Source of the DNA: Tolypothrix sp. NIES-4075
GTDB taxonomy: Bacteria > Cyanobacteriota > Cyanobacteriia > Cyanobacteriales > Nostocaceae
Length of the DNA stretch: 64,000 bases
Assembly (NCBI RefSeq): GCF_002218085.1
Contig: NZ_BDUC01000008.1
Location: 205,094-269,093 of the forward strand
Reading direction: 5' to 3'
In this document: in pieces, positions 52,948 to 62,253 of the stretch
Position numbering within the stretch: the first letter of the stretch is position 1
Layout of the letters: every line of letters begins with the position of its first letter
Made by a program: the position numbers and the translations under genes
The notes under the pieces: generated by a model
The model's input: the letters and a program-made list of their open reading frames with translations, nothing else
Database searches by the model: none
What the model was told of the DNA's origin: nothing

Positions 52948-53763
52948 ATGCTTACTGTGCGTAACAACAATTTTCGCGAACATGAAGGAATTTTATATTA
53001 TTTAAACGACGCTATTCTTACAGAAAGCGATCAAAAAGAAATTGTAGCCCATAAGAATTTTGAGGAATTTAGAGCAGTTCAGAGCCATAAAGGAAATGAC
53101 ATATTCGATGCGATCGCCTTCAGATCGCCTTCTATTAATACCTTTAGCAAACTTATGTCGCGGCTGCAACTGTCTGGAAATGAAACTGTATTGGAAATGG
53201 GAGGTGGCTTCTGTTGGGCAAGCGCTTTAATTAAAAGAGAGTATCCAAATAGCTATGTAGTTGGCAGCGATTTGATACTTTCAAATTTGCAATATACAGA
53301 AAAATTTGAAAAAATTTTGAATACCCACCTTGATGAGAAGTGGGTTTTTCACTGCTGTGAACTTCCATTTGAGGCAGAGCAATTTGATAGGATTTTCGCC
53401 TTTGAAGCATTTCATCACTTTGGCGAAAAAAATGATTTTAGTAAAACTCTTAATGAAATGATAAGGGTGCTAAAACCTCAAGGAAAAATTATATTGCTCC
53501 ACGAACCAACATCACCCAAGTATTTGTATAACTGGGCTTATAAGCGAGTAAACAGCAATCCTTATGCTGAAGAAGATGTATTGGTACTCTCAAAAATCAA
53601 ACAGCATGTAACTTCTCAAAAATGCAATTTTTCTGTAGAATTTTATCCAGATTATGAACATCGTGGATTTACAGAATCAATATATTATTACACTCTCTCA
53701 AAGCTAGGCATACTGCAAAAGTTGCTTCCTTGCAGTGTCAACATATTTATAGAAAAGAATTAA
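52948..53763 (+). CDS. Class I SAM-dependent methyltransferase
   Basis: The 271-residue protein has a Methyltransf_11-type core: motif I as VLEMGGGFCWASALIK, the acidic strand end at VVGSDLILSNLQ, FDRIFAFEAFHHFGEKNDF (motif IV region) and EMIRVLKPQGKIILLHEPTS. It is probably a sugar or lipid-linked glycan methyltransferase by context. A GGAG lies eight bases before the ATG. The last 17 codons are repeated 144 bases downstream as part of a 111-base direct duplication. Confidence 0.85.
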   Translation: MLTVRNNNFREHEGILYYLNDAILTESDQKEIVAHKNFEEFRAVQSHKGNDIFDAIAFRSPSINTFSKLMSRLQLSGNETVLEMGGGFCWASALIKREYPNSYVVGSDLILSNLQYTEKFEKILNTHLDEKWVFHCCELPFEAEQFDRIFAFEAFHHFGEKNDFSKTLNEMIRVLKPQGKIILLHEPTSPKYLYNWAYKRVNSNPYAEEDVLVLSKIKQHVTSQKCNFSVEFYPDYEHRGFTESIYYYTLSKLGILQKLLPCSVNIFIEKN

Positions 53764-53966
53764 GCGGCAGTAGGGTGGTGTTGTGCAACGCAACGCACCA
53801 TCAATGATCTTTGGTGCGTTAGGACGTTACGTCCATAACGCACCCTACTAGCGTGACTGCAAAAGTTGCTTCCTTGCAGTGTCAATATATTTATAGAAAA
53901 GAATTAAGCGGCAGTAGGGTGGTGTTGTGCAACGCAACGCACCATCAATGATCTTTGGTGCGTTAG
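53712..53966. repeat. 111-bp direct duplication of the methyltransferase 3' end
   Basis: Positions 53712-53822 recur at 53856-53966 with one visible change (CAACATAT to CAATATAT). Both copies include the last 52 coding bases, the TAA and a GTAGGGTGGTG/GGTGCGTTAG palindromic piece. Between them is GACGTTACGTCC, a self-complementary centre, and AACGCACCCTAC. Confidence 0.9.
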
Positions 53967-54020
53967 ATCGCTTGGGAATGTGGCTTATATTCAGCAAAAC
54001 GCCCGCTTGCAAATATCTAC

Positions 54021-56249
54021 CTATTTTTCCACAGTTCCTTTCAACGCCAATCGTTGTGGCTTTACATAGGGTACGTAGGTACTGCTAGAATTAGATACTC
54101 CATTTGCGACAACCCCAACCAAGTTTAACTTGCTCAACATCGTTGTAGCCTGTGCCAGTTGAGTTCGAGTTACCCTACCGATACTTGCCACCATGACCAC
54201 GCTGCGACAAGATGATGCTGTGAGTATAGCATCCACCATGCCCAAAACCGGAGAAGCATCAATGAGTACTAAATCGTAGTTTTCCTCAAATGCTTTCATC
54301 AATTGCATCATGCGCGGGGAACTCAATAAATTAGCTGGATCGCCTGGTGCAGGTCCTGCGGTCAAAATATCAATGTAAGATGAACCTGAAGATTGAATAC
54401 TAATTTGGTTGGGTAGAGCAACATCACTTGACAGCAGAGATGAAAGCCCCTGTTCATTTGGCAGATTGAGTTGTTTGTGCAGGCTGGGATCGCGTAAGTT
54501 TGCATCAATTAGCAATACTCTTTTGTGTAAACGGGCAGCACTCATCGCTAGACCCAACGCAAGAGCTGACTTACCCTCATCTGGCAAAGCCGAAGTGATC
54601 ATCAAAGATTTGAACGTAGCAACAGTATTTACCAGTTCAATATTTTTATAAATCAAATCTAGCGATTCCCAACGCGGTGGAGATTGCAGTACCTGAATTG
54701 TCCAGGGAGCTAGTACTTCTGGCTTGCCAAAAGGCAACTTGATCACTGATTCTCTGGGTTTGGCTGGGGGCAACTTAGGAGTAGTTCCCAACAACGGCAA
54801 GGCAACCTGCTTCTCCAACTCAGCAGTAGTATGAACAGAATCATCACCGGCTTCCCGGACAAAGGCAGCAATTCCTCCCAACATTAACCCAACCACTGCA
54901 CCTAGTAGAAGGTTTTGCTGAAGGTTGGGACCCATCCGTTCACCTTTATCGGGTGGTTCCAAAACTTGCCAATTAAATCCACCCTTGTCAAGTTCCTGCC
55001 GCAATTCTTGCTCAGATTTCAAAAGGTTTTGCAACGTTTCACGGCTAAGTTGTATCTGCGGTTGTAAACGATTGTACTCAGCCAAGAAAGCTGGGTATTG
55101 TTTGAGCTGTTCGCGCAATTGAATCTCTTTTGGTGCCAGAGTTTGATCGCGAGCAAATAAAGTTGCTTTATTTGTTTGTGTTTCTGCTAGCTGACCGGCA
55201 AGGTTAAGGTCAATTTGACCAAGCTGTCCTTGTTGTAAGAGAGTGTCTCCAGCAGCATTAACAGCAGTGCTTTTTCCTAAAGTCCGTCCTACCTCTTGTT
55301 GCAATAATTGCTTCTGGCTCTGAAGCTGTTCTATCAGTTTTTGTACGCTGGGAGTCTCATCAGTGAAACGCAAGCGTTCCTGTGCTAAAGCCAGTTCGGT
55401 TTTTTGGATTTCGTTAAGTAACCCTTGGTAGCGAGTAGACTGACTCAGACGAGAAGCAACTAAAGCGTTTTGTGGAGTACGCTTTAGTTGTTCTTCTAAA
55501 GATTTTTGCCGAGCCAAAGTTTCCTCATACAGAGAACGGGTTTCGCGTCGTGCCTGTACAATTCTGTTTAACTCGTCTTCTAGAGTTTTTGCCTGTTGTT
55601 CTGGGTCGATAAAATTCTTATTACTGCGGAACTGTTGAAGTTTTCTCTCAGATGCTGTCAGATCTTCACGTACCGTTTTTAACTGTTCTCTGACATTTTT
55701 CAGACCCTTTTTTAAACGCTCATCCTGCTGTTTGATGTTGTATTCTAGATAAACTTTCTGAATTGCATCTAGAACTTTTTGTGTTTTATCTGGATCTGTA
55801 CTGGTATAGTCTGCTTGGAATATTTTAGTAGCAACATTATCTTCTTTTGTTCTTAATTGCTCTAGAACTAAAGAGCCTTTAATTTCACCTACAGTTATAT
55901 CTGGATACTCTGGCTTAAGTTTATTAACCGCTTTTTGAATAAGTCCAGAACTCTTCATCACGTTCAACTGAGTTGCAACGTCTATCTGAACACTAGACTC
56001 TGTAAACTTATTTTCTGCTCCAGCTCCTTCTGGTTTACCCTGATAGTTAGGTTCTATCTGCAACTGCATCGTGCTTTTGTAGGTAGGCTGTGTTTTAGAA
56101 GTTAAAAAACCTGCAACGCCTACCGAAGCAATAAATACTGCTAAAAACCAAGGAAATCTCCGGATTAAAACTGCAAACAGTTGTCCGTAACCCGGTTCTG
56201 TTTCAGCAATTGGATTTACATTGGGATTTAGACTACTAGTTTGAATCAC
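54021..56249 (-). CDS. Wzc-like polysaccharide co-polymerase / tyrosine autokinase
   Basis: A 742-residue protein in three parts. A Wzz domain has membrane helices near 34-50 and 435-455. A long periplasmic coiled coil lies between them (about 190-420, rich in Gln, Leu, Arg, Glu). A cytoplasmic BY-kinase has Walker A as TSALPDEGKSALALGLA, A' as RVLLIDANLRDPSLH and Walker B as YDLVLIDASPVLGM. Such proteins set chain length and export of capsular or exopolysaccharides. The C-terminus has only two Tyr (in STYVPYVKP) where most BY-kinases have a cluster, so autophosphorylation may be reduced. The start is GTG. A GT4 gene precedes it by 24 bases, probably in one operon. Confidence 0.92.
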   Translation of the reverse strand: MIQTSSLNPNVNPIAETEPGYGQLFAVLIRRFPWFLAVFIASVGVAGFLTSKTQPTYKSTMQLQIEPNYQGKPEGAGAENKFTESSVQIDVATQLNVMKSSGLIQKAVNKLKPEYPDITVGEIKGSLVLEQLRTKEDNVATKIFQADYTSTDPDKTQKVLDAIQKVYLEYNIKQQDERLKKGLKNVREQLKTVREDLTASERKLQQFRSNKNFIDPEQQAKTLEDELNRIVQARRETRSLYEETLARQKSLEEQLKRTPQNALVASRLSQSTRYQGLLNEIQKTELALAQERLRFTDETPSVQKLIEQLQSQKQLLQQEVGRTLGKSTAVNAAGDTLLQQGQLGQIDLNLAGQLAETQTNKATLFARDQTLAPKEIQLREQLKQYPAFLAEYNRLQPQIQLSRETLQNLLKSEQELRQELDKGGFNWQVLEPPDKGERMGPNLQQNLLLGAVVGLMLGGIAAFVREAGDDSVHTTAELEKQVALPLLGTTPKLPPAKPRESVIKLPFGKPEVLAPWTIQVLQSPPRWESLDLIYKNIELVNTVATFKSLMITSALPDEGKSALALGLAMSAARLHKRVLLIDANLRDPSLHKQLNLPNEQGLSSLLSSDVALPNQISIQSSGSSYIDILTAGPAPGDPANLLSSPRMMQLMKAFEENYDLVLIDASPVLGMVDAILTASSCRSVVMVASIGRVTRTQLAQATTMLSKLNLVGVVANGVSNSSSTYVPYVKPQRLALKGTVEK

Positions 56250-56273
56250 GTTTACTATCCCTTAGCTAACAGT

Positions 56274-57374
56274 TTAAATGAATGATGGATGTAGGCTACA
56301 AGTTTGGTCAATAACTTGCTCTACTTGATTAAAAAATGCCTCTTCCGAAAAATGTGTCACTGCATGATTGCGGATGTCGGCATAATCCCAATTGATTTCC
56401 CTGGCTTCTAGTAGTGCGGTTTGTAGAGATTCGGGTGTTTGTCTCTTAAAAAAGACTCCTGTCTTTCCAGGTACCTGAGTATCTAATACCCCACCTGCTC
56501 CATAAGCTATGACTGGTGTTCCACTAGCATTAGCTTCTACTGGAACTAATCCGTAATCTTCTAAAGCTGCCACTATAACAGATGTAGCTCTAGAAAACAA
56601 CTGAGTGCGTCGTGCATCAGTTACATGTCCCAAAAACTCAATATTATCTAATGCTTTGGATTTTAAGCGTTCTTGTTCTGGACCGTTGCCTGATATTAAT
56701 AACCGCCACCCCAGCCAATTGAAAGCTTCAACTATTATATCAAGGCGCTTATAGCTGATCATTCGGGCTGAGGCTAGATAATATTCATCTTTTATATCTG
56801 AATAAATAAACTTTTTTGTATCAATTGGGTAATTAATTACAATAGCTTTTTTGTTGTAAATTTTTTGAATGCGACGAGCTACAATACTCGAATTAGCAAT
56901 GTAAAGGTCAGGTTCCTGTGCATAAGTCAGGTCTACCTTTCTCATGACATCAAAGACTTGCTCGATTAAAGGTGCAAAATAACGATAGTCTCCATACTCG
57001 CGTAAATAAGTTTCTGTATCCCACAAGAAACGGGTAACATTATGACAAAAGCAAATATGGCGAGAATTTGGGTTTTTTCGTACTGCTTTGGCGAAGCTGG
57101 TACTACTACTGATGATGAGATCGTAGTCTTGCAGGTCTAAGGCTCGAAAGGCAGGAAAATAGAAAGGAGCCATTAAGCGGAAATACTTAGCTGCACCTGG
57201 AATGCTTTGCAAGAAAGTTGTGTTAACTATACGATCGCCTAAATCAATCGTTTGTTGGCGATCGTACAAAGATGTGAAAATGTCAGCTTCTGGGTATCGC
57301 TTACACAGCAATTCAAAGACGCGCTCTGCCCCACCGCGCTGGGTTAAGTAATCATGGACTAGAGCAATTTTCAT
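56274..57374 (-). CDS. GT4-family glycosyltransferase
   Basis: 366 residues. N-terminus KIALVHDYLTQRGGAERVFELL is the acceptor-side Gly loop. The donor domain reads YLASARMISYKRLDIIVEAF, then VIVAALEDYGLVPVEANASG with the E-x7-E pattern, and GGVLDTQVPGKTGVFF. This is close in style to WbaZ/mannosyltransferase-like proteins with RGGAERV. It ends 24 bases before the tyrosine-autokinase gene, so the two are likely cotranscribed. Confidence 0.93.
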   Translation of the reverse strand: MKIALVHDYLTQRGGAERVFELLCKRYPEADIFTSLYDRQQTIDLGDRIVNTTFLQSIPGAAKYFRLMAPFYFPAFRALDLQDYDLIISSSTSFAKAVRKNPNSRHICFCHNVTRFLWDTETYLREYGDYRYFAPLIEQVFDVMRKVDLTYAQEPDLYIANSSIVARRIQKIYNKKAIVINYPIDTKKFIYSDIKDEYYLASARMISYKRLDIIVEAFNWLGWRLLISGNGPEQERLKSKALDNIEFLGHVTDARRTQLFSRATSVIVAALEDYGLVPVEANASGTPVIAYGAGGVLDTQVPGKTGVFFKRQTPESLQTALLEAREINWDYADIRNHAVTHFSEEAFFNQVEQVIDQTCSLHPSFI

Positions 57375-57700
57375 AAATTTTCCCTGAAGTTGATATGAAG
57401 TTTATATAAATGCTCGGCAGTTGGTTCCTAAAAATAATTTTATTGCTTATCAGTAGAACTTACTATGCTATATCTATTTCTTCATAAAAATATTTCCAAA
57501 AAGCATTTTTACTTTATGAAAAAAACAATTATCTATATGTAGTAATGCCCAAATGTAACAATGACAGTAGTGAACGTTGTATTTATGATATTGGCATCCA
57601 AGGTAATTGATAAACTTCTACTGATTTTTCTCGCAGATTGTTGACAATTCTGATTGCCTTACATAAATACTTGTCACTACTGTCACTTCAATTCAAGATA
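57375..57700. other. Gene-free stretch, 326 bases
   Basis: AT-rich, with no gene or repeat I can support. It holds the probable promoter of the minus-strand GT4/autokinase pair at its left end. Confidence 0.45.
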
Positions 57701-59014
57701 TTACCCGACTGCTGCCAGGGTTTTTCCAGTAGCGAAGTAAGCATTTTGCTCTGCTCGCAGTTTATCGCCAAGTCTGCCTGATGGCAATTCTACATCATCG
57801 TAAGTGAGAACTTGATCCTTGGCAATATCTCGTTTGAGGCGACATCCTTCGGCTAAACCAATTGGTAAGAGGTTTTGCTCAAGGACGATGTGGGATCTCT
57901 CACATTGACCGTAGGTCATGTAGTAGCCAATACCATCCAGGGTTTCTCCGGACTTTAAGTCGATTTTCGCGGTGGTGACTACATCCACAAGCGGACCGGC
58001 AATTGGAGACATGACAGCATCAGAGAACAAGACAGCACGCGCAACTGATAGTGGTACTTCAAAATGACACAGATGATAAGGAGTATAGAAGCTGTAGAGA
58101 GGACCTTCACCTAATTTGTACAAGTTGAGGTAGTGACGTTGCTTGGGGTCGTCGTGAGTAGCAAACACAAACACACCAGGACCTGGTTTTGCTCCAACTA
58201 CGTAATCGACAATACCACCCAATTCTTTAAGCTGTTCAACATCATACATGTTGGTCATTTCATCGACATGACCTGCAAAGTCATATCCCAACATTCCCCG
58301 CTTGGCGATTGTCATTCCTGTAGCGTTGGCAACGATCGCTTGCTCGAAAGAAATTTTTGTGCCATCTGCAAAGCTAGTTACCATGTGAGCCTTTTGACCC
58401 CAGCGTTTGGCAAATGCTTCCTGTGTGGTCGGATTGCGATAAGGGTCTTGCAGTCCTTTGATATTACCGCACAATAAAGGAGTTAAACCAATACTTTTGA
58501 CAAAGCGGTAAAGGTTCATTTCCACCCCAGGCTGATCCCCGTCGCAAGCGCTGAGAATAACGCCTGCTTTATCGGCGTATACTTTTAAGATTGGACCAAT
58601 CGTCCCATCAAGTTCGGCGTTCATCATAATTACGTGCTTGCGATGGGCGATCGCTTCCATCACCACCTGAGCGCCAAATTCCACTGCCCCTGTGACTTCA
58701 ATTAAGGCATCAATGCCTTCAGCTTGGCACAGCAACATCGCATCTTCGGTGACAGCATACTCACCACGGGCGATCGCGTCTTCTAATTCAGTTACAGTCG
58801 AAACAACTTGAACATTCTCAATTCCTGCTTCGGAGTAAGCTCGCTTGGCTGCATCAATTTGACGGTTGAAGATAGCAACTAACTCCATACCTGGAACGGA
58901 ATTAGCAATTTGATTGGCAATTCCTCGACCCATGAAGCCAGCACCAATCATGGCTACTTTAACTGGTTTGCCTGCCTCAGCGCGTGCTTGTAATGCGCGA
59001 TCTACAATAATCAT
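57701..59014 (-). CDS. NAD(P)-dependent oxidoreductase with C-terminal SAF domain
   Basis: A 437-residue protein: a Rossmann fold with VAMIGAGFMGRGIANQI, a homoserine-dehydrogenase-like NAD-binding domain (DALIEVTGAVEFGAQVVMEAI, HVIMMNAELD), and a C-terminal SAF part (GCRLKRDIAKDQVLTYDDVELP), a module also found in sialic-acid synthases and dehydratases. Homologues are often labelled homoserine dehydrogenase-like or SAF-containing, with no proven reaction. Here it lies beside RmlC-like and dioxygenase-like genes in the polysaccharide island, so it may oxidise a sugar or make a branched substituent (inference). GGGGAG lies nine bases before the ATG. Confidence 0.88.
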   Translation of the reverse strand: MIIVDRALQARAEAGKPVKVAMIGAGFMGRGIANQIANSVPGMELVAIFNRQIDAAKRAYSEAGIENVQVVSTVTELEDAIARGEYAVTEDAMLLCQAEGIDALIEVTGAVEFGAQVVMEAIAHRKHVIMMNAELDGTIGPILKVYADKAGVILSACDGDQPGVEMNLYRFVKSIGLTPLLCGNIKGLQDPYRNPTTQEAFAKRWGQKAHMVTSFADGTKISFEQAIVANATGMTIAKRGMLGYDFAGHVDEMTNMYDVEQLKELGGIVDYVVGAKPGPGVFVFATHDDPKQRHYLNLYKLGEGPLYSFYTPYHLCHFEVPLSVARAVLFSDAVMSPIAGPLVDVVTTAKIDLKSGETLDGIGYYMTYGQCERSHIVLEQNLLPIGLAEGCRLKRDIAKDQVLTYDDVELPSGRLGDKLRAEQNAYFATGKTLAAVG

Positions 59015-59261
59015 TGATTAAACTCCCCGTTATATCGTGTTTGTTGTTAGCCATTTTTTTAGCAAGTTGTTTTTGTTAAAGGGAAACAACCTTAAACCCC
59101 GAAAATCTAATCGATGCGAACTATTATTTTTTGAACAAAAAATAAATAGTACCGCTAATACCGCCAACAAAGGTACTTGGAATTTGCACCTCTAATAAAA
59201 TTAATCAATTTGACTAAGTATTAATGAGGTGCATTATGATCAATTGTCAACAATTATACTC

Positions 59262-59819
59262 TTATCTAGAAGATGTGCCTCCCACGCTCATCATTCTCAT
59301 CAAGGGCCAATTTAAATCTTTCTCAGAAATTTCCGTAACATCGACGGGCCATTCAATGTTAAAAAATGGGTCATCAAAGCGCAGCCCCCGTTCATAGCCA
59401 GGTGTATAAAATTCACCAACTTGATACACAACTTCAGCATCATCTGTAAGTGCTTGATAGCCGTGGGCAAACATTTCCGGAACGTATAAAGCGCGACGGT
59501 TATCTGCGCTGAGTTCCACGCCAAAATGTGATAAAAAGGTCGGAGACTCAGGACGCATATCAATAATTACGTCGTAGATAGCACCTTGAGTACAGCGGAT
59601 TAATTTTGTTTCGGTTGCTGGGGAAACTTGATAGTGCATTCCCCGCAGCGTTCCTTTTTTATAGTTGTAAGATAAGTTGCATTGAGCAACAGTTGGCTTT
59701 AAGCCATGTTCTTCAAACTCTTTCGCGCAAAAAGTACGGGCAAAGAAACCACGGTGATCTGGTTTTTGTTCTAAATCAATGACGAAAGCGTCTTTGAGTT
59801 CAGTTTCGGTAAAAATCAT
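59262..59819 (-). CDS. dTDP-4-dehydrorhamnose 3,5-epimerase-like cupin
   Basis: 185 residues, RmlC/dTDP-sugar isomerase family. The substrate-binding region reads HRGFFARTFCAKEF and the catalytic His62 lies in KGTLRGMHYQ. The partner YVPEMFAHGYQAL and the Tyr-rich segment EVVYQVGEFYTPGYERGLRFDDP follow. It epimerises C3 and/or C5 of a dTDP- or other NDP-4-keto sugar. The neighbouring NAD-epimerase, GT2 and dioxygenase genes point to a special deoxysugar or branched-sugar route. A homologous gene is expected in the Anabaena HEP region, but this is from memory of the cluster type and not checked. Confidence 0.93.
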   Translation of the reverse strand: MIFTETELKDAFVIDLEQKPDHRGFFARTFCAKEFEEHGLKPTVAQCNLSYNYKKGTLRGMHYQVSPATETKLIRCTQGAIYDVIIDMRPESPTFLSHFGVELSADNRRALYVPEMFAHGYQALTDDAEVVYQVGEFYTPGYERGLRFDDPFFNIEWPVDVTEISEKDLNWPLMRMMSVGGTSSR

Positions 59820-59910
59820 AGATAACCTCGATTTAATATTTACTACAAAGGAAACTGGGTAATTTCCGAAAATTCTCTGATAACAAAGTATTTTATCAGA
59901 GAAAATACTA

Positions 59911-60762
59911 CTATGTGCCTACTTTAACCGAATCAGATTCTTTGCTTAACTCTGGTCTAGCAAAAGTATCATCCCAGTATTGGGTACAAAGTTCTGGTCG
60001 CTTGGGGGGGTTAGCGGTGTAAACATAAAACAGCGCTGACCGTTCTTCTGTCCGCAGGGTTCCGTGATGTAAAGCAGTTTTTGGATCTGTAAAAATGACT
60101 GTACCTGCTGGTCCTGGACAAGATTTCCAAGCTGATTTGGGGATAATTTCTTTCAATTCATCATCGTTGATACCTATATATCCTGCCTTCCAAAGCTTGT
60201 GGTAAATTCGATAATAATTCAAGCTATATAAGGAAGTTAAAGATAGAGGAACATATTCAAAAGGACCGTCTTTTTCTTCGACATCAGTCAAATAAATGAT
60301 TATTTTGACCATTCTCCGGTCTTCTGAATCTTTATGCCATAGCAGCGTTCCAAATTGATTTTCGTTGGGTAAATCTTTGCGTAAATGTACACCTTGAAAA
60401 GCAACGGGAAGCCCGATGTAATTTTCAACGATATTTAGCAGTCTTTGTTCTTGTCCCCAAGTAGAAAATTCAGGTAAATCTGTAACTGTGTAAATTTGGG
60501 GAAGCAATTTACCTGCACTGTTGTGGTTAGGTGTTGCCATGCTGGACAATTGATTGTAAGCAGCATTGAGAAGTTGTGGGGTGGAGGTGAATCCTAATTC
60601 GTCGAGTGTTGTGACGTAAACCCCTTCTTTTTGGAGAGCGTTAACAATATAGCGATCGCCTGACTCCAATACAGGCAAATTTTTGGCATGGTTCACCAAT
60701 GCAGTTCTGTAACCTAACTCTGATTTCAGTTCAAATATTTTGTTTGTGATGGTATCAAGCAT
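59911..60762 (-). CDS. Fe(II)/2-oxoglutarate dioxygenase, phytanoyl-CoA hydroxylase-like
   Basis: The 283-residue protein has the facial-triad pattern of a non-haem Fe(II) dioxygenase. His143-x-Asp145 lies in LLWHKDSEDRR. The distal His at 232 or 233 and an Arg several residues later lie in TALHHGTLRTEERSALF, the Arg binding 2-oxoglutarate. Other family strands are MVKIIIYLTDVEEKDGPFEYVP and PAGTVIFTDPK. It could hydroxylate a sugar nucleotide or a lipid. It sits between a GT2 and an RmlC-like gene on the same strand. Substrate cannot be deduced. Confidence 0.85.
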   Translation of the reverse strand: MLDTITNKIFELKSELGYRTALVNHAKNLPVLESGDRYIVNALQKEGVYVTTLDELGFTSTPQLLNAAYNQLSSMATPNHNSAGKLLPQIYTVTDLPEFSTWGQEQRLLNIVENYIGLPVAFQGVHLRKDLPNENQFGTLLWHKDSEDRRMVKIIIYLTDVEEKDGPFEYVPLSLTSLYSLNYYRIYHKLWKAGYIGINDDELKEIIPKSAWKSCPGPAGTVIFTDPKTALHHGTLRTEERSALFYVYTANPPKRPELCTQYWDDTFARPELSKESDSVKVGT

Positions 60763-60820
60763 ACAAAAAGCGCCTTCTTCATTAATTTATTTGCATTGTT
60801 TTGGCTATCATTTTTGAGAT

Positions 60821-61825
60821 TTATTGCTCAAAACTTCGTAATTCTTCAGTAGTAAGACTTGACTCAGCTATCTGGAAATTGGTAGAAGAAATTTCTTCAA
60901 AAGCAGACAAGCTTACTAAAGTCAAAAAGCTAATTCCTACATTTAGAGCAAATGCAGGCCATCTTCTCAAAGCGCCTAAAAACACTTTCAAATTCACTTC
61001 TTTAAAATTCTGCAACATCATCCGGTTGCAAAATTCCTTAGAATATCCAATCTGCTGAAATTTCTGAATAATTTCTGGAATATGTTTGTACTGCATTAAA
61101 AGTGCAGATTTTGGCTCTTTCTGCCAATAGCTAACACCAACAATACATTCCATATAAGTATCTTTAGTGACGATTACACTACCATTGGCAGCACAATATC
61201 CTGCTAAATACGCCAAAGATATCCAGTTACTTGCCGCATCTTCCCAAATTTCTAAAGCGCGTTTTACCAGATCGGTTTTGTACACCGTAGCAGTTAGAAA
61301 AATGACAGCACCGACACTCTTGGAATAACAATGTTCAAATATTGCTTTGCCGTCACCATTACCATCTTCACTATCAGCATCAAACCAGCGATTACCAACT
61401 ATTGTCGGTGGATGGACAGGTTCACCAGTGATTTTGTTTCGACCTGAAAAGTTTAGAAACAATAATGATAAATCGTTAGTGTTTTTAATTTTATTTATCG
61501 TATAGGCGACTGCTCTTTCTTGAATTGGGTCATCATCACCAATTGCCCAAACAAATTTAGTTTTTGCAGACTTCAGGCAATGAATGATATTTCGCATCAC
61601 GCCTATATTTGCTGTATTTTTGTGATAAGTAAACGTGACGTGGCTAAGAATATTTTGCCACTTATTAACTACTTCTTGAGTATTGTCTGGTGAACAATTA
61701 TCAGAAACAAAAATTTCACATTCTGATTCAAAGCCTTTTATAGCTTCGGCAAGCCATGCTAACTGTTTATCAAGTAACTCGGCGCGGTTGTAAGTAGGGA
61801 TAGCAATGGTGAGTAATTTATCCAT
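60821..61825 (-). CDS. GT2-family glycosyltransferase
   Basis: 334 residues, GT-A. LLTIAIPTYNRAELLDKQLAWL opens the fold, CEIFVSDNCSPDNTQEVV follows, and WAIGDDDPIQERAV holds the DxD-like metal site. The second half contains a hydrophobic segment near the C-terminus (FALNVGISFLTLVSLSAF) that may bind the membrane. It is on the same strand as the dioxygenase gene, 58 bases upstream of it, so they may share an operon. Confidence 0.92.
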   Translation of the reverse strand: MDKLLTIAIPTYNRAELLDKQLAWLAEAIKGFESECEIFVSDNCSPDNTQEVVNKWQNILSHVTFTYHKNTANIGVMRNIIHCLKSAKTKFVWAIGDDDPIQERAVAYTINKIKNTNDLSLLFLNFSGRNKITGEPVHPPTIVGNRWFDADSEDGNGDGKAIFEHCYSKSVGAVIFLTATVYKTDLVKRALEIWEDAASNWISLAYLAGYCAANGSVIVTKDTYMECIVGVSYWQKEPKSALLMQYKHIPEIIQKFQQIGYSKEFCNRMMLQNFKEVNLKVFLGALRRWPAFALNVGISFLTLVSLSAFEEISSTNFQIAESSLTTEELRSFEQ

Positions 61826-62253
61826 ATTTTTTTACGACGACAGAAAATAAGTTTTAACTTTAATTGGCAAAATTATAAATTATTTAGAGTCACTAATGTG
61901 GAAATTCATATCAATTATCACAATCAGGAGTAATTTGTTCATAATCTTGTACTGGATAGAATCATTGAGCCTAAGATTAAATTACAGACTTATTTTTTCT
62001 TGCTGAGATGATAAAAAACTTTTCCAAGTCGATACACCTACTAAACTAAAATACGGAGTTAATATATTTACTGCATAAAAAGGATATACGTAGAATTAAT
62101 CATGTTTTTCAACCCCGATAATCATCTAAAAAATTACAATCACAATTAGTTTTTATTTTAATTTGCAGTTAAAAAATTGCTAAATAAGTGGGAATAAAAT
62201 TAATTTTATTCCCAAGCTTAAAACAATTTTTAACTGCAAATCAAAAAATATGA
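61826..62253. other. Gene-free stretch ending in a nested palindrome
   Basis: The left part is AT-rich with no gene. At 62161-62241 there is a nested palindrome: outer arms ATTTGCAGTTAAAAAATTG and CAATTTTTAACTGCAAAT, and a perfect inner 24-base palindrome at 62190-62213 (half-site GGGAATAAAATT). It lies 12 bases beyond the stop of the epimerase gene and may terminate it. Confidence 0.6.
62161..62241. repeat. Nested 81-bp palindrome, possible terminator or small mobile element
   Basis: Outer arms of 18-19 bases pair with one bulge; an independent 24-base perfect palindrome sits inside, offset from the centre. On the minus strand it follows the epimerase stop at once. Size and symmetry are compatible with a MITE-like insert or a strong hairpin terminator. 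Confidence 0.65.
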
